Source of the DNA: Hansfordia pulvinata
Lineage: Eukaryota; Ascomycota; Sordariomycetes; Xylariales
Reading direction: 5' to 3'
DNA length: 64,000 bases
Assembly (NCBI GenBank): GCA_006538405.1
Contig: BJKQ01000002.1
Span: 3,348,001-3,412,000 of the forward strand
Shown: piece after piece, positions 33,033 to 43,996 of the stretch
Layout: each line of letters opens with the position of its first letter
How positions within the stretch are numbered: position 1 is the stretch's first letter
Position numbers and translations under genes: made by a program
Notes under the pieces: generated by a model
What the model saw: only the letters and a program-made list of their open reading frames with translations
Told to the model about the DNA's origin: nothing
Databases searched by the model: none

Positions 33033-34401
33033 ATGGCCGCCGAGCCGGAGACGCCCGCCCCGGGGCAGCAGCCGGCCCTGTTCGGGGGCAGCCCCGAGGC
33101 GAGGCCGACCATCGACCGCCCGCTGGTCTACGGCGGCAGCCTGGACGACTTCCCCAGCCGCGACCTGACGCCGGTCATCGGGCGCGAGTACCGCGGGGTG
33201 CAGGTGCGCGAGCTGCTGCAGAGCGGCGACGACGACTTGATTCGCGATCTGGCCGTGATCAGTGAGTTTCTTCTGTTCTATTCCTCTCCTCGTCTCTCCC
33301 TCCCTCCTCCTCCTCCTCCTCCCCCCCTAATCTTATACTCCGTCTGACAGAGACAATAAAATAGTCAGCCAGCGAGGCGTGGTGTTCCTGCGGGACCAGG
33401 ACGTGACGCCCGGGGAGATGAAGGCGTTCGTGGGGCGTCTGTCGGCGGCGGGGGGCAGCCCGGCGTCGTCGTCCCTGCACGTGCACCCGCTGACGGAGGA
33501 GGGCAGCGAGCTGGGGGACCAGGTCAGCGTCATCTCGAGCGCGAAGCAGGCCAAAGGGGGCGGGCTGACGCACCAGCTCAGCGACGTCTCGCGCCTCGCC
33601 AGCGCCGGCTGGCACAGCGACATCTCCTTCGAGAGGGTCCCCTCCGACTACGCCATGCTCAAGATGCACACCCTGCCCGAGACGGGGGGTGACACGGTCA
33701 GTTATATCAAGTCTCTACTTGTCTGGATTTATCTGGATTTATTTCCAATTTATTCCCACCCTCCCCAGCTCACCCATCTTCCCCCCTTTTTTCTCGTTCC
33801 TCCCCCCCCCCCTATTTCCGCAACATCACGCACTACTTATCAGCATCAAACAACAACGCACACAGACTGACGAGAGATATCATGAGAACAGCTCTGGGCA
33901 TCCGGCTACGAGCTCTACGACCGCCTCTCCCCGCCGATGCAGGCCTTCCTGTCGGGCCTGACGGCGACCCACGACGCGCGCTTCTTCCACGACGAGGCGG
34001 CGCGCCTGGGCCACCCCCTGCGCACGGGACCCCGCGGAAGCCCGCTGAACTCGGGCGACGGGCTGTCCGCCTCGCACCCGCTGATCCGGACCAACCCGGT
34101 GACGGGCTGGCGGTCGCTGTACGCCAACCGGGGCTTCACGCGGCGCGTCGAGGGGTTAACGCGCGACGAGAGCGACGCCCTGCTGGCCTACTGCCACTCG
34201 CTCCTCGCGAACAACCACGACGCGCAGGTCCGCTTCGCCTGGGGCGCCAACGACGCCGCCGTCTGGGACAACCGCTCCACGCTGCACTGCGCCACGTACG
34301 ACTACGACGAGCCCCGCGCCGGCGACCGCGTCGCCAGCCTCGGCGAGGCCCCCTTCCTCGACCCCCGCAGCACCGGCCGGCGGGGGGCTTTGGGGTTGTG
34401 A
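33033..34401 (+). CDS. TauD/TfdA-type 2-oxoglutarate-dependent dioxygenase
   Basis: Enzymes of this family use Fe(II) and 2-oxoglutarate to hydroxylate sulfonates such as taurine, releasing sulfite, or related substrates. Three exons in phase: 33033-33261, 33365-33696, 33892-34401, giving 356 residues. The Fe-binding triad is intact: His and Asp in GWHSDISFE (about 160 and 162), and the distal His in DNRSTLHCATYDYDE (about 319). The 2-oxoglutarate-binding Arg sits in GDRVASLG (about 333). The end, DPRSTGRRGALGL, is typical of fungal members. The start context CACCATGG is strong. It is divergent from a Dal5-like transporter and upstream of a reductase and a flavin monooxygenase gene. Taurine or another sulfonate is the best guess, but fungal paralogues act on other acids too. 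Confidence 0.9.
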
Positions 34402-35018
34402 TGTGTGTGAGAGATGGGAAGATCAAGGGAGGGTTGGTTGGTTGGGGACCAGATATCATGTTGATGCTGGACATGGACTTGACATGTCGTCATCATGATT
34501 TCTCACACTCAAGAGACAAAGATCAGGAAAATCCATCTTTCTGTTCAGATATCGAAGAGCCACAGACAATATACCCGTCGAGACGACGCCACTCCTCAGC
34601 AACAAACTGCTCTTGCTCATCCAACCCAAGCGGCACGGATCCATACTCGCAGAGAGGGGCAGCAGCACCTCCCAGCTCTCTCGATAACCCCCCCCCCCCC
34701 CCCCCGTGTGACTCCCCCGGCGTGCGATGGGGACCCCCGGTTCTCCAAAGCCGAGGGTGCGGGGTCGTCTGTGCCGAAGGGGAGAGTGAGACAGAGAGAG
34801 AGAAAGGAAACCCTGTCTATTGTCTGTGGTCTGCCTCTCTGCTCTGCGTGTGGCCAACGTGTGTACCTTAGGTACCTACACATGTGTACCTTGTCAGCTC
34901 TCCTCTCGGCCCGGCCCTTCCGAGTCCTCGTATCTCAACAGTGAGAGGCAAATGGTGCTGGTGCTGTCTGCCAGGCGTCAATCTACCGTATCCTGATCAA
35001 GGGTTTGAACAACAGAAA

Positions 35019-35047
35019 GTCAGTCAGTCAGTCAGTCAGTCAGTCAG
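35019..35047. repeat. CAGT tetranucleotide repeat
   Basis: Seven tandem copies in intergenic DNA. Confidence 0.85.
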
Positions 35048-35142
35048 ACCGTCGGACAAACCGTTCATCGGCCCTTCTCCCAATCACGACATGGCCGTCT
35101 GCCGGGCCGTTTCCGCACGGAAGAGGGCCGACTGCCTACCTG

Positions 35143-35194
35143 TACCTCGGATTACATAGTTAGGGAAGTACCTCGGATTACATAGTTAGGGAAG
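35143..35194. repeat. Perfect 26-bp tandem duplication
   Basis: Two identical 26-bp units at 35143-35168 and 35169-35194, each beginning TACCTCGGATTACATAG, followed by TACCTAGGTA. Recent slippage or double-strand-break repair is likely. Confidence 0.9.
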
Positions 35195-35794
35195 TACCTA
35201 GGTATACAAGGTACGGGTGCCTACCCCGACTTGGAGAGAGATGACCTATCCGTACACGACTACCTATACCTACTACCTAATGGACGAATCATATCCATAC
35301 CAGGGCCTCCCATAACCCCGCAGTACGGTACGACTATAGTCCTCCCCTGTGTACTAGTCAGCGTTCGTTTGCCCTGTGCAGGGGCTGATCCCCCCCCACT
35401 CTGCATACCCCCGGCCGACGGCCCACGCCGCATCACGCCATCACGGAGGCTCTGACGAATCCCGAGAGTCGGCGCCGTCCGAGTGCCTTGTACCTTTTAT
35501 TTATTTATCGATTTATTTGTATTTGGTTTTTATTCTTCTAATCTTTCTTGAGGCTCTCTCTCGATTTCCAGAGGGCCACTTCGTCGACTCGCACGCTCCA
35601 GAACCGAAAAAGAACCCGACTACCCTGCTCAACAACAGTCTCGGACATCGGAGTGCCATCATCATCACCACCATCACGCCATAGAGACGACACGCCTGAT
35701 AGACCCAAGCGTCAAGAGAGGTTCGACAGCAAGACTAACAACAGCGACAACAATCACAACAGCAGCAGCAAGAGGCAACAAAAGATCCACCACC

Positions 35795-36016
35795 ATGGCC
35801 TGGGAAGAGCCCCGCAAGACGGGCATGGAGTACCGGCGGCTGGGCAACACGGGCCTGCACGTGTCGGCCCTGGGCCTCGGCGGCTGGCTGACCTTTGGCG
35901 GCCACGTCGACGACGAAAGGGCCTTTGCCTGCATGAAGCAGGCCTACGACCTGGGCATCAACTTTTTCGACACGGCCGAGAAGTGAGTTGTGTGTGTGTG
36001 TGTGCGTGTGTGTGTG

Positions 36017-36114
<98 letters not shown>

Positions 36115-37406
36115 ATTAGGGACGGAGACGGGTTGAGAGAGTGTCGTCTCCTCTGGCTTTCTCTTTCTCTTCGTTCCTCTCCTCCAAACCCTCTTTTCTT
36201 CCTATCCCAGTTCGGCACCCTTTGCTGACTCGTCACCTCAACCCTCACCAGCTACTCGGGCGGCAAGTCGGAGGAGGTCATGGGCCGCGCCATCAAGCAC
36301 TTTGGCTGGAAGCGCAGCGATCTCGTCATCAGCACAAAGGTAAGCACACTCGCATCCACTCGCCCCTCTCTCTTCTTCTCCCTCTCTGACCCTATACCCC
36401 CCCAAAAGATCAACGGCCCCGCGACGGCCAACGGCGAGATCCTGGCCAACAACCACGGCCTGTCCCGCAAGCACGTCCTCGAGGGTCTCGAGGCCTCCCT
36501 CGCCCGCCTGGGCCTGCGCTACGTCGACGTCGTCTACGCCCACCGCCCGGACCGCCTGACCCCTGTCGAGGAGACCGTCCGCGCCTTCAACCACGTCATC
36601 GACAAAGGGCAGGCCCTGTACTGGGGCACCTCCGAGTGGGCCGCCGACGAGATCGCCGAGGCCGTCGGCGTCGCCCGCGAGCTGGGGCTGATTGCGCCTG
36701 TCGTGGTGAGTCTTCTTCCTTCTTGATCTTCTTCCTTACCCTTCTCCTTTCCATCCCCTTTTTCCTTGCCCTTACACACCAACCCCTTTCCTCCCTGTCC
36801 GTTGACCAACCTGTCCCACCCTACTGCAACTGACCACCCGCGTCTCTTTCTCCCCCCCCAAAAAAGGAACAACCCTTCTACAACATCCTCGAGCGAACCC
36901 GCGTAGAGTCCGAGTACCAGCGCCTCTACACCTCCCGACACGGCCGCCCGGGCCTCGGCCTGACGACCTTCAGCCCCCAGAACTTCGGCCTGCTGTCCGG
37001 CAAGTACGACGACGCCGCCGCCGCGCCCTCCTCCTCCTCCCGTCCCCCGGAGGACTCGCGCTTCGGCGCCAGCGACGACCCCTTCGCCCGGCGCGCCCGC
37101 GACGGCTGGGCCTCCGACGGCGACGCCGCCGCCGGCACCATCTCCTGGCGCGCCAAGGCCCAAAAGGCCCTCGCCCTCAAGCCCCTCGCCGACCGCCTCG
37201 GCGCCTCGCGCAGCCAGCTCGCCGTCGCCTGGTGCCTGCGCAACCCCAACGTCGCCTCCGTCATCACCGGCGCCAGCCGCCCCGAGCAGATCGTCGAGAA
37301 CGTCGGCGCCGTCGCCCTCGCTCCCCGCCTCACCCCCGACGTCATGGCCGAGATTGACGAGATCGTCGGCCTCAAGATCACGCCCGACCCCGCCCGCCAG
37401 GGCTGA
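35795..37406 (+). CDS. Aldo-keto reductase, voltage-gated K+ channel beta-subunit type
   Basis: Four exons in phase: 35795-35982, 36252-36339, 36409-36705, 36867-37406, giving 370 residues. Start context CACCATGG. The AKR tetrad is present: Asp in FFDTAEN (about 59), Tyr in NYSGG (64), Lys in LVISTK (92) and His in VVYAHRPDR (137). Further family blocks are NHVIDKGQALYWGTSEWAAD, EQPFYNILERTRVESEYQRL and AVAWCLRNPNVASVITGASR. Fungal Kv-beta AKRs are soluble NADPH-dependent reductases of aldehydes and ketones. The segment where relatives have a Trp-Gly-Gly stretch reads INGPATANGEILANN instead, a local divergence near the substrate loop. Intron 1 carries a 124-bp GT repeat. The gene is convergent with the flavin monooxygenase gene, with only 111 bp between stops. 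Confidence 0.9.
35989..36112. repeat. GT microsatellite in reductase intron 1
   Basis: About 60 GT units with two CGTG interruptions near the start, immediately after the splice donor. It can adopt Z-DNA and should be highly polymorphic. Confidence 0.95.
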
Positions 37407-37517
37407 TCACGTCACCCCCCAACGACGCATACACAATGGATGCCACTGTATCTTTCAAAACTCGAGATTTTCATGTATGCCAGGTGTATCAAGCCCTACT
37501 TGCAGGCATCCCTCTTC

Positions 37518-39839
37518 TCAGCGTTTATAGGCCCCCTCTATCGTGTAGTCCTTCTTCGGCCCCTTTACCGAGTACCCCAGTCGCCAGTCCCGAAGGTTCA
37601 CCGCGTTGAACGCAAAGTCGTAGTGCACGTCGTAGAGGTCCTCTATACACAGGTGGCTTGCCTTGGCTTTCCAGCCCGTCTTGATGTCATCCTCGTCCGC
37701 TGGCATCTCAAACTCCACCTCGTGGAACAGATAGTCGGCCTTCGCGGCATCGTCCGTCCGTGCAAACCAAACACTCAGTTTGTCCGTGGCCTCGTCGTAG
37801 CGCCAGACGTAACGTCGCGTAGCCCGGAACTTCATCCCATTCTCGAGCGCCGTGAACTCGCCGTCCTCGATGTAGAGATACTCCATCCCCAGGTCTTTCG
37901 TGGCCGAAGAACCCCGACCGTCGGCCGTGCCCTCCCTCAACAGAAATCTGGCCGTGCCCGAGAAGTGCCCACTTGGATGCGAGGGAAGACGAGACGTGAT
38001 GTTTCGCTCAAGCTTCCATTCTCCCAGCAACGAGCGGAACACGGCCCCCGCAACAAACCTCGGTGTCGTCAAACCCGCCACCTGGGCGGCGAAAGTGGCC
38101 GCGCGGTTCTTCTGGGCCTCGGCCTTTTGCTTCTCTGAGCTGCGATGTGAGACAAACCTCGCAGGCGTCAGTGTGTCCATAGCCTTGCCATTTGCGAGAG
38201 CCGGCGTCTCCCCACCGGGTGGCAGCAGCGGCATTTCCAAGGCCTTTGCGATTTCCTGCATGATGAAAGGATAGTCGCCCATCGGAAACTGAGAGACGCG
38301 GGGGTCGGATCGCATCGCCAGTACATGGTCGATACTGTCGTCCTGCTCCAGGGCCTCCTTCAGCTGCGGCGAGCGGTCGTCTGCGCTGGTGCTCCACAGG
38401 TGCGCGAGGAGGCGAGCGTGCATTTCCATCACTCCCCAGTAAGGAGAGCGGTAAAACCCCACAAACCCTAGCGAGGGGAGCGACGGATGGTGAGTACCGT
38501 GGAAGGCAAGAGCCAGCGCCAGGTTGGGATGGGCCGGTGAGTGCGAGAGCGTCTCGAGGACGGATGGCGGGAGGAATGAGAGGCAAGGGCTCGGGTCGAA
38601 ACCAGTAGCCAGCACGATTGCAGCCACGCCTTCGATCGGCTCCTGCTCGTCCTGCATGAGTGCGCTGGAGCCCGAGATGGAAGCTACTTTGCCTTGGTGA
38701 ACGTTGATGAGGCCAGACCGGACGAAGTCCATGTAATGTGAGCTCATTGCAAGATAGGGTTGTTCATCCAGGTGTTCGCCATCGAGCTTCATCTTGGCGG
38801 AGAATTCCGACTGGTCAGAGCCAATGACGTTTTTGTATATTCCATTGGACACGCGAGCTGCCTCGACGGAGATGTGGCCTTGAGAGTTGGTCAGCGGCTG
38901 CGGTCGGAATGCCAGGTTGTAAGCCGGTAGATCGCAAGGCAAGAAAGGCGCCGCAGCCTTGTCGGCCTGGTCATAGAGTTAGCACTGTCCACGAAAGCGG
39001 GCAATTGTCACACGAATCGCACCTTTGGCGAGGTATAAAGTGGAAAGACCCAGGATGGTCGATGAGCAACGTGGTGGATCTTGTACTTCTCAGGGAACTG
39101 GATCTCGCTCTGCCCCGGCGAATTGACGGCGGATGACAGGTGAGTTGCGATGGTACCGGCAATCTCGATGCCCGACATCTGGCCGCCCACGATCAAGATC
39201 TTGTCGCCCGGCTGGCCCTGGCGGCCTAGGAGACTCTCGAGACTGCGGTACTTGCTGCTGTGGACGATGGGGACGTCGTTCTTCAGGGGAATGTGGCTGG
39301 GCCATATCGGCTGGCCGAAATAACCAGTGGACACTAGTAGATGGTCAAAGACGCTCGTCTGAGCCCCCTGGTCAGACTCGGTGGTGACCTGCCAGGACCC
39401 GCTGTCCTGCAGGGTGGTGGTGACGACTCGGTGGCCGAGACGAATGTCGGCAAAGGCCAGATATCGGCGGGTGTAGACGTCGAGGTACTGGCCGACTTGC
39501 CAGGCACGGGGCATTTGGGGAGCGGTCTGGTCCCAGGCCAGGTCACTGAATTGGACCGTGTGGCGGCTCTGGTTGGCGACCATCATGGGGTGCATGAGGC
39601 CATCCGCGTCATCGGGGCGAAGAGGCCACAGACCGCCGATGCGCGGCTGGGCATCGAAGATGGTGACGGCGAAGGTGCCGGGGGCGACATCGTGCAGCAG
39701 CGACTTGGCGGCGACGAGACCGGAGGGGCCAGCACCTGGGGGCAGGGTGAGCGGGCGAACGGGCGGGCGACGAATGGGCAGGCGTAGCCGCGGGCGTGGG
39801 CGCGGGAAGCTCACCAACAATGCAGACGGACTTGGTCAT
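37518..39839 (-). CDS. Flavin monooxygenase fused to a C-terminal DUF6314 domain
   Basis: Three exons in phase: 39839-39815 (only 25 nt), 39735-39023, 38966-37518, giving 728 residues. The tiny first exon ends inside the FAD motif; splicing restores VGAGPSG at residues 8-14. The NADPH motif reads VGGQMSGIE (about 191-199), and LLVSTGYFGQP and IVLATGFDPSP are further FMO blocks. The last 140 residues form a separate domain: GEWKLERNITSRLPSHPSGH, YLYIEDGEF, RRYVWRYDEATDKLSVWFAR and GPKKDYTIEGAY, which I identify as DUF6314. FMOs oxygenate soft N or S atoms. DUF6314 is of unknown function. The gene is convergent with the reductase and close to the TauD/transporter pair. The fusion and the context suggest oxidation of an S- or N-containing small molecule. 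Confidence 0.88.
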
Positions 39840-42800
39840 GGCGAGGGGTGAGGGGTGAGGCGGGCCGTCGGGACCACCTGGGGGAGAGACGGGCGGTCGT
39901 GTCGTCAAATGGGGGACTGGGACGAATGGCCGGGCATGTGTCCAGTGGCAGAAGCAGGCAGGCGGGTCGTGACGCGGACTGCTTTGTACATGCGGCGACA
40001 ACCGTCGGTCGGCATCGGCGTCGGCAGTAACGGAGGAGGGGCACAAGGGCGGCGGAGGCGGCGGCAGTGACGGAGGAGGGGCACAGGCACAGGCAAAGAA
40101 GCACGCAGGCGACGGACGCCCAAAGTCGTGGCCCCACTGGTGTCCCGTCCAGTCTCTCGTCAGCACACAGTGCAGGCCTCGACCTTGCAGACGGCAACAC
40201 AGCGCCGAGGCCGTCGCATCCGGCCAAATTGTCTCTTGTTTGCAGATCAGGTACCCGCGTCGTGGCCGCCCATCGTTCCCGACACGGCCGACGACTCTAC
40301 CCGTAGTCGCGAGCAATTCCAAATCGGCAGAGCGATGGCGTCCTGGCGGACAATGAGGGTCTTGGCGGTGGGCCGTTCGGCAGCGGCCGGCAATGAGAGA
40401 CAAGCGCAGGGCTGGAATTGAGGGACAAATGAGAACATCAAAACGAAGGCCGTGGAAGCGGTCAGATGGCACATGCAAGTTGTCAACGGGCACGAGATCT
40501 GGACGGCGTAAGTGGCACTATGTGTGTGGTACATAGATGTAGGTAGGTAGGTGTACATATCATGAGGTACCTAAAATACCTAATAAGGTACCTTATGTAG
40601 GGAGTCGGCGACGGAGAAGACTGCCCGGCTGCTGAACGACGTTGAGGCCTACCGGGCGCCCCAACACCGCAGCAGCTGAGCCGTGCCGCCTTGCCCGCGG
40701 CTCTGCTGCCCCCGTGGGAAGGTGCACGTGGTGTGCGGGCGATCTGCCGCCGGACATTTGATCTGCATCTGGCTTGGGGACACCAAGCGACAGCGAGGTC
40801 GGTCAAGGTGGGCGAGGCTGTGATCTGCCGCGAAACACGTGGCAGAGTGCTGTCGTCATCGCCATGATGATGGAAACGCCTCAACCGAAGAGAGAAGACG
40901 TAGATGAGTTTGGGTGTGCCAAGTTGCTGTGCTCGTGCTGCCGCGTCCTCAAGGAGGTACATGTAGGTTTGATATGGTTCGGGAAGAAGCTGCCCGGCGA
41001 CGCACCCACACAGTATCAATGGGTACGTACCACGCAGTCGCGTCCGCCTGCCAACTGCCCATGACTGTCCTTGAAAGCCATGCCAGATCGGGTGTGCGGG
41101 GAACGACACCCAATGGATCAGGGTCTAGCATCAGGTACCGGCTCGAGACTCATCACTCGTACACGCCACGCGCTGCAAACCGCACTTATGGATACACATG
41201 TCCCGGCTCTTGGAGAAAAGCGAGGTCTTCTGGGTTCTTCGATTAGATGTACGAGAAAGACGAGCGTCATTACCTAACTTGTACCTACATCAGGCGGGCA
41301 ATGAAACTACATGCATTTTCAATATCGCATATTCGGACGGAGAAGTTGGGTCATCCAAGTACTCACACGAGCACGAGCTCTACATGTAGGTACCTTAGGT
41401 AAACATGAACTTCCAGCTTGTCCCCCGCCCTTAAGCTGCCCCCCGCCGTAATGTACCTAATCCTTGCCCCTGCCCCTGCCTCTGATCCCTGTCCCTGCCT
41501 GGCTCATCCAGTCCTCCGGCTGTCTCGCACGCAACTCCCCCGCCTGAACCCCAAGCAGCGATCTCGGTTGCCCTCCCCCATCACCAGCTTCGACGTTGGA
41601 TCTATGTGTGGACGACATGGTACGATCCCGTCTCAGCTCCTGAACAGCACTGGCAAATCCATGTTTTTGCCGAGAGACCAAGATCAGCCTTGGACGCCAT
41701 GGCGCCCCGACGCGAATGATTGTCTGGCAGACCAACTCCGCGCAACCGATCAATATTGATTGCAGCATCAAGCCACGCCACCTGCATCCATTCGTGTCTC
41801 GCCGCCCTCGCTTCAACATTGGCATACCCTCTTCGCCTTTCACTTCATCGTCGGTCTTCTGTAGCAAAAGCCCCTTCGAGTGCGCTTCGGCCGCAACGTG
41901 CCCGGGCACCAGTCCTCTCAGTGCCCCTTCGACGATCAAGCCGGCTGCTCGGCTCCACGGCAGCAGCAAATCCACCGTCGTCAGCCCCATCCATCTGTAC
42001 CACCCATCCTCGCCCTGCCCGCTCTCGGTCGGTCTGCTGTCTACCACGCCTGGTCGCTTTTCTCGGCCAATTATGCACCCACGGCACCTCCTCAGTCGAC
42101 AATTACCCTAACCGCCGATGCCTCTCGCGCACGACAGGTCCGACAGGTCCGACAGCTCCCTTCGTGCAACCCAGACGTGCTCTAGTGCTCTCTCCCGACC
42201 TTCCACCCGATCCACCGCCATGGTCCCGGCTTTCGGCGCAGGCCCACCCTCTGCGACTGCCCTCAACACGGCACAACTCTCGAAAGCCATCGCTGCCGCG
42301 TACGAGTACCCACGCGCCCCTCGACGATTGTCTCGGTCAGCGGGTCCTTCCCACCCCCTTACAAGTCTTAGCACCGGCACTTGCAAAAGCGTGGCGGCGT
42401 GGGCGCGTGGCTGAGGTCCTCTCATCCTCCACCACGGGTCCCCGATCTGCAATCTTGCCGTCGGCGCGGAGTCCGTCCTCAATCGAGTCCTTGTGGTCCG
42501 TCAGATCCCGGGCTGATTAGGGCTGAGCCGTCGCGTCTTCAGACTGACACATGCGCAATCCTCTGTGCGAGTTTGCTGCCACTGCTCCCCAGGTGAGGCA
42601 TAGTTTCCAGCTCGTCCCATGCCTTGGTCAACAAATCCACCATGGACATGACTCACCTGAATCTCGCACAGCCCACGTCGAGTCTCGTAATCCAGGCACC
42701 GCACTCATTTGGCTCTTCTCAGGTTCCTCCGTGACGCCTGTGTAGGGGGTCTTCTTGATGGCCGCAAAGCCAACGTTGCGCGCGCAGTGGATCCCAATTT

Positions 42801-43996
42801 GAGTATCACGCTGACGGGCAGAGGCAGAGGCTGAACAGACCCGTCGGAGGTCGCACCTGCTCCCCATCAAGAGAGGGCCGGGGTCCAGAGAGTGGCGTAG
42901 CCTCGTCCACTACTGCACGGCAGATGGCAAGTGTCGAAAATCTCGAGAGCAGAGCCACCAAGATCTACCAGATACGCACACCCCGCTGCATAGCGGCCTT
43001 TCACAGGCGCGATGACGCAGATTGGCTCACTGGCACTCGACACTCGGGGCCATTCAACCCGAAATGGAGATCCCGGTACGAGTGCAGCTCTCTCTCTGGC
43101 CCCGTGGCTCTTGCATGGTACGCGTGGGCGCTGCACGCGCCGCTACTTACTCGTACCTAATAGACTCCAAGTCCTTGTATGCTATCATAAGCTGCACTCC
43201 ACACGGGCATCCCTGTCTTCCAGCAAGCCAACAGTATGCCTTTACCCATCCCAGGACGAACAAGCCGACACTAGGCCTCCCTAGCGCAGCTGACCGTCCG
43301 TCCTATCCTGGGCGGTTCAAGCGGGCTGACTGATTAGTCCTCGGCTGCCGACTCCATCGGCCAGGGTCAAGAGCACGGGCAGTATGGGGCAGCGCGAGGA
43401 GAAGAGCGGGGAGATGGGCCTGACAGCCACGACAGCTCGCGACGACAACTCGATGCTACCTCATGGAGCATAGCTAGCTGCTAGGGCTCATTAGTAGCAG
43501 CTCCTCCTCACTCGTCCTCATCAGGGCCTGACGTACTTAATCACACTGCCGTCTGCCAATCCCGCCCGTCTCGCGTCTCTCGGCTGGCCCATGTCGCGCT
43601 CCCCACTTGCGTCTCCCTTACTTAATAAGTTACCAAGCTGCATCCGCACACCTTATTATACCTGGGGTCCTACTCTCTCGGCCTGCCGCGACATGCTCGC
43701 CTCTCCGAGTCTCACCCGGTCTACATCCTACCTAGAACCGTGCTCGCGTCTGCGATTTGCGAGCACCATCTCTTCCCTCCACGTCACACCAGCGCCCGCC
43801 CCACGGCTGGTCGCTTCGCCAGTTACCAGCCAGTGAGCAGCGGTTATAACTTGACTCGCTCGCGCAAATCACCGTGGTTACTACATCAGACAGAAACGCG
43901 CCTCTCGCCAGCACGTTCTATCCATCGATGACCGGAATTTCCTGATTCCGCGGTCAGAAACTAGCTGCTGCATATATACGGTGCAAACCTTCGAGA
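39840..43996. other. Long intergenic region, no supported gene
   Basis: Over 4 kb. The segment 41.7-42.5 kb has all three forward frames open because the plus strand is C-rich and stop-poor. A Kozak-like CCGCCATGG at 42221 starts a 64-codon frame, but I could not build a spliced gene. Motifs of the TAGGTACCTA type lie at 40540-40605 and 41383-41400. Clustered CCT/GCC tracts are low complexity. Confidence 0.5.

Larger units (their letters stand above)
34402..35794. other. Intergenic region with tandem duplications
   Basis: Holds an 18-base C run (34688-34705), a (CAGT)n tract (35019-35047), a perfect 26-bp tandem duplication (35143-35194) and several TAGGTACCTA-type motifs. The last 200 bp is CA-rich 5' UTR-like DNA of the reductase gene. 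No gene is seen. Confidence 0.6.

Noticed and set aside
41720..42520. 266-codon plus-strand open frame
   Set aside because: All three forward frames are open here because of C-rich, stop-poor sequence; no family resemblance.
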